A DNA stretch of 6,015 nucleotides, from positions 1 through 6,015 of the forward strand of contig JAOUGB010000167.1 in assembly GCA_029857875.1 (NCBI GenBank). The letters run 5' to 3'. A program made the position numbers and the translations under genes. Under the pieces are notes generated by a model, which saw nothing but the letters and a program-made list of their open reading frames with translations, ran no database searches and had not been told where the DNA came from. This DNA comes from Desulfobacteraceae bacterium (GTDB lineage: Bacteria > Desulfobacterota > Desulfobacteria > Desulfobacterales > UBA11574). Below are positions 5,826 through 6,015 of the stretch, in pieces (position 1 is the first letter of the stretch; every line of letters begins with the position of its first letter).

Positions 5826-5855
5826 AAAGTATCATCCCGGAGCAGGGATTGTCAA
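5826..5855 (-). promoter_or_regulatory. Promoter of the candidate small RNA, with palindromic spacer
   Basis: On the minus strand there is a perfect TTGACA (5855-5850), an 18-base spacer, and TACTTT (5831-5826), a moderate -10. The predicted start falls at the first base of the RNA's 5' stem. The spacer is nearly filled by a perfect inverted repeat, ATCCC-N6-GGGAT (5834-5849). This could be an operator in which a regulator sits between the -35 and -10 boxes. Confidence 0.5.
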
Positions 5856-5863
5856 GAAAAAAG

Positions 5864-5878
5864 TACTACATAGTGGTA
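5864..5878 (+). promoter_or_regulatory. Operator-like element, copy 2 (beside the small RNA promoter)
   Basis: TACTACATAGTGGTA is an imperfect palindrome with TACTAC and GTGGTA arms (one mismatched pair) around ATA. It is related to copy 1 at 5676-5687 and lies 9 bp upstream of the TTGACA of the small RNA promoter. It may mark a second target of the same regulator. Confidence 0.4.
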
Positions 5879-5912
5879 ATTTAATGGTTGGGAACATATC
5901 CTAGCCAACAGT

Positions 5913-5933
5913 CATGTTTCCATAAATAACATG
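5913..5933. repeat. Inverted repeat upstream of the right-edge ORF
   Basis: CATGTT (5913-5918) and AACATG (5928-5933) are perfect 6-bp arms with a 9-bp spacer, centred about 46 bp before a possible start codon at 5969. A nearby weaker pair is GTTGG/CCAAC, about 5888-5909. These could be regulator sites for the gene that runs off the right edge. Confidence 0.3.
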
Positions 5934-5968
5934 TCGGATAGAAAACTTAGGAAAACGCATATGGATTG

Positions 5969-6015
5969 ATGAATTTTAAGACGAAAGAAATGCATTACAG
6001 TGATAGGATTAACAG
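5969..6015 (+). CDS. Possible start of an AraC-like gene, partial (runs off right edge)
   Basis: From the ATG at 5969 the frame is open to the window end, reading MNFKTKEMHYSDRIN; a second ATG at 5990 is an alternative start. The Y-S-D-R-I-N segment resembles the 'Y..RIN.V.DYI' motif found at the beginning of many AraC-family regulators with a short N-terminal HTH domain. Only 15 codons are visible and neither start has a good Shine-Dalgarno, so both the gene and the family are tentative. The inverted repeat at 5913-5933 would fit as an operator. Confidence 0.35.
   Translation, partial: MNFKTKEMHYSDRIN

Noticed and set aside
5802..5873. 23-codon plus-strand ORF (MKDFGLYCKVSS...) behind an excellent GGAGGGAG Shine-Dalgarno.
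   Set aside because: No plus-strand promoter or downstream gene supports it, its sequence is not protein-like, and the minus strand offers a promoter plus terminator that explain the same bases better. Kept as the competing reading of the small RNA.

Overview
The window looks like chromosomal DNA of an AT-rich anaerobic Gram-negative bacterium, most likely a Desulfobacterota (Desulfobacterales-type) sulfate reducer. This is an inference from three things: the kinds of genes present (a helix-turn-helix protein with a 'two-CW' cysteine domain, a secreted M1-peptidase/ChaN/PDZ fusion, and small OB-like and zinc-ribbon proteins), the strong sigma-54 promoter motifs, and the codon style. No rRNA, tRNA, CRISPR array or intact mobile element is visible.

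Layout. At the left edge (1-57, minus strand) is the first 19 codons of a gene whose N-terminus resembles DksA/TraR-type RNA-polymerase-binding proteins. A 610-bp non-coding region (58-667) follows. It carries two divergent, near-consensus sigma-54 (-24/-12) promoters, one facing the DksA-like gene and one facing a pair of small genes on the plus strand. The plus-strand promoter has a consensus-matching IHF site and a 24-bp inverted repeat at the positions expected for a looped enhancer. A 9-bp-arm inverted repeat lies about midway between the two promoters. The plus-strand pair is a possible OB-fold protein of 84 aa (668-922) and a four-cysteine zinc-ribbon protein (962-1177). The Shine-Dalgarno of the first lies in a small hairpin.

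A 341-bp gap (1178-1518) contains a good sigma-70 promoter with 10-bp-phased direct repeats. It drives a membrane-anchored TPR protein (1519-2139). That gene is followed, 99 bp later, by a large exported protein (2239-5190) that joins an M1-type metallopeptidase, a ChaN/DUF399-type domain and a C-terminal PDZ domain. The two may form one transcription unit. Converging on this gene from the right is an XRE-type HTH/two-CW regulator (5222-5596, minus).

The right end (5597-6015) is regulatory DNA. It contains the regulator's own promoter, with an operator-like element between -35 and -10, and a likely unannotated small RNA on the minus strand (about 5747-5819). The candidate RNA has a promoter, a 5' stem-loop whose C/U-rich loop is complementary to Shine-Dalgarno sequences, and a Rho-independent terminator. 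A second copy of the operator-like element lies just upstream of its promoter. A possible start of an AraC-like gene runs off the right edge.

The two most notable points are the divergent sigma-54 control region with an unknown small-protein operon, and the candidate anti-Shine-Dalgarno small RNA next to an HTH/two-CW regulator. Both are read from sequence only.
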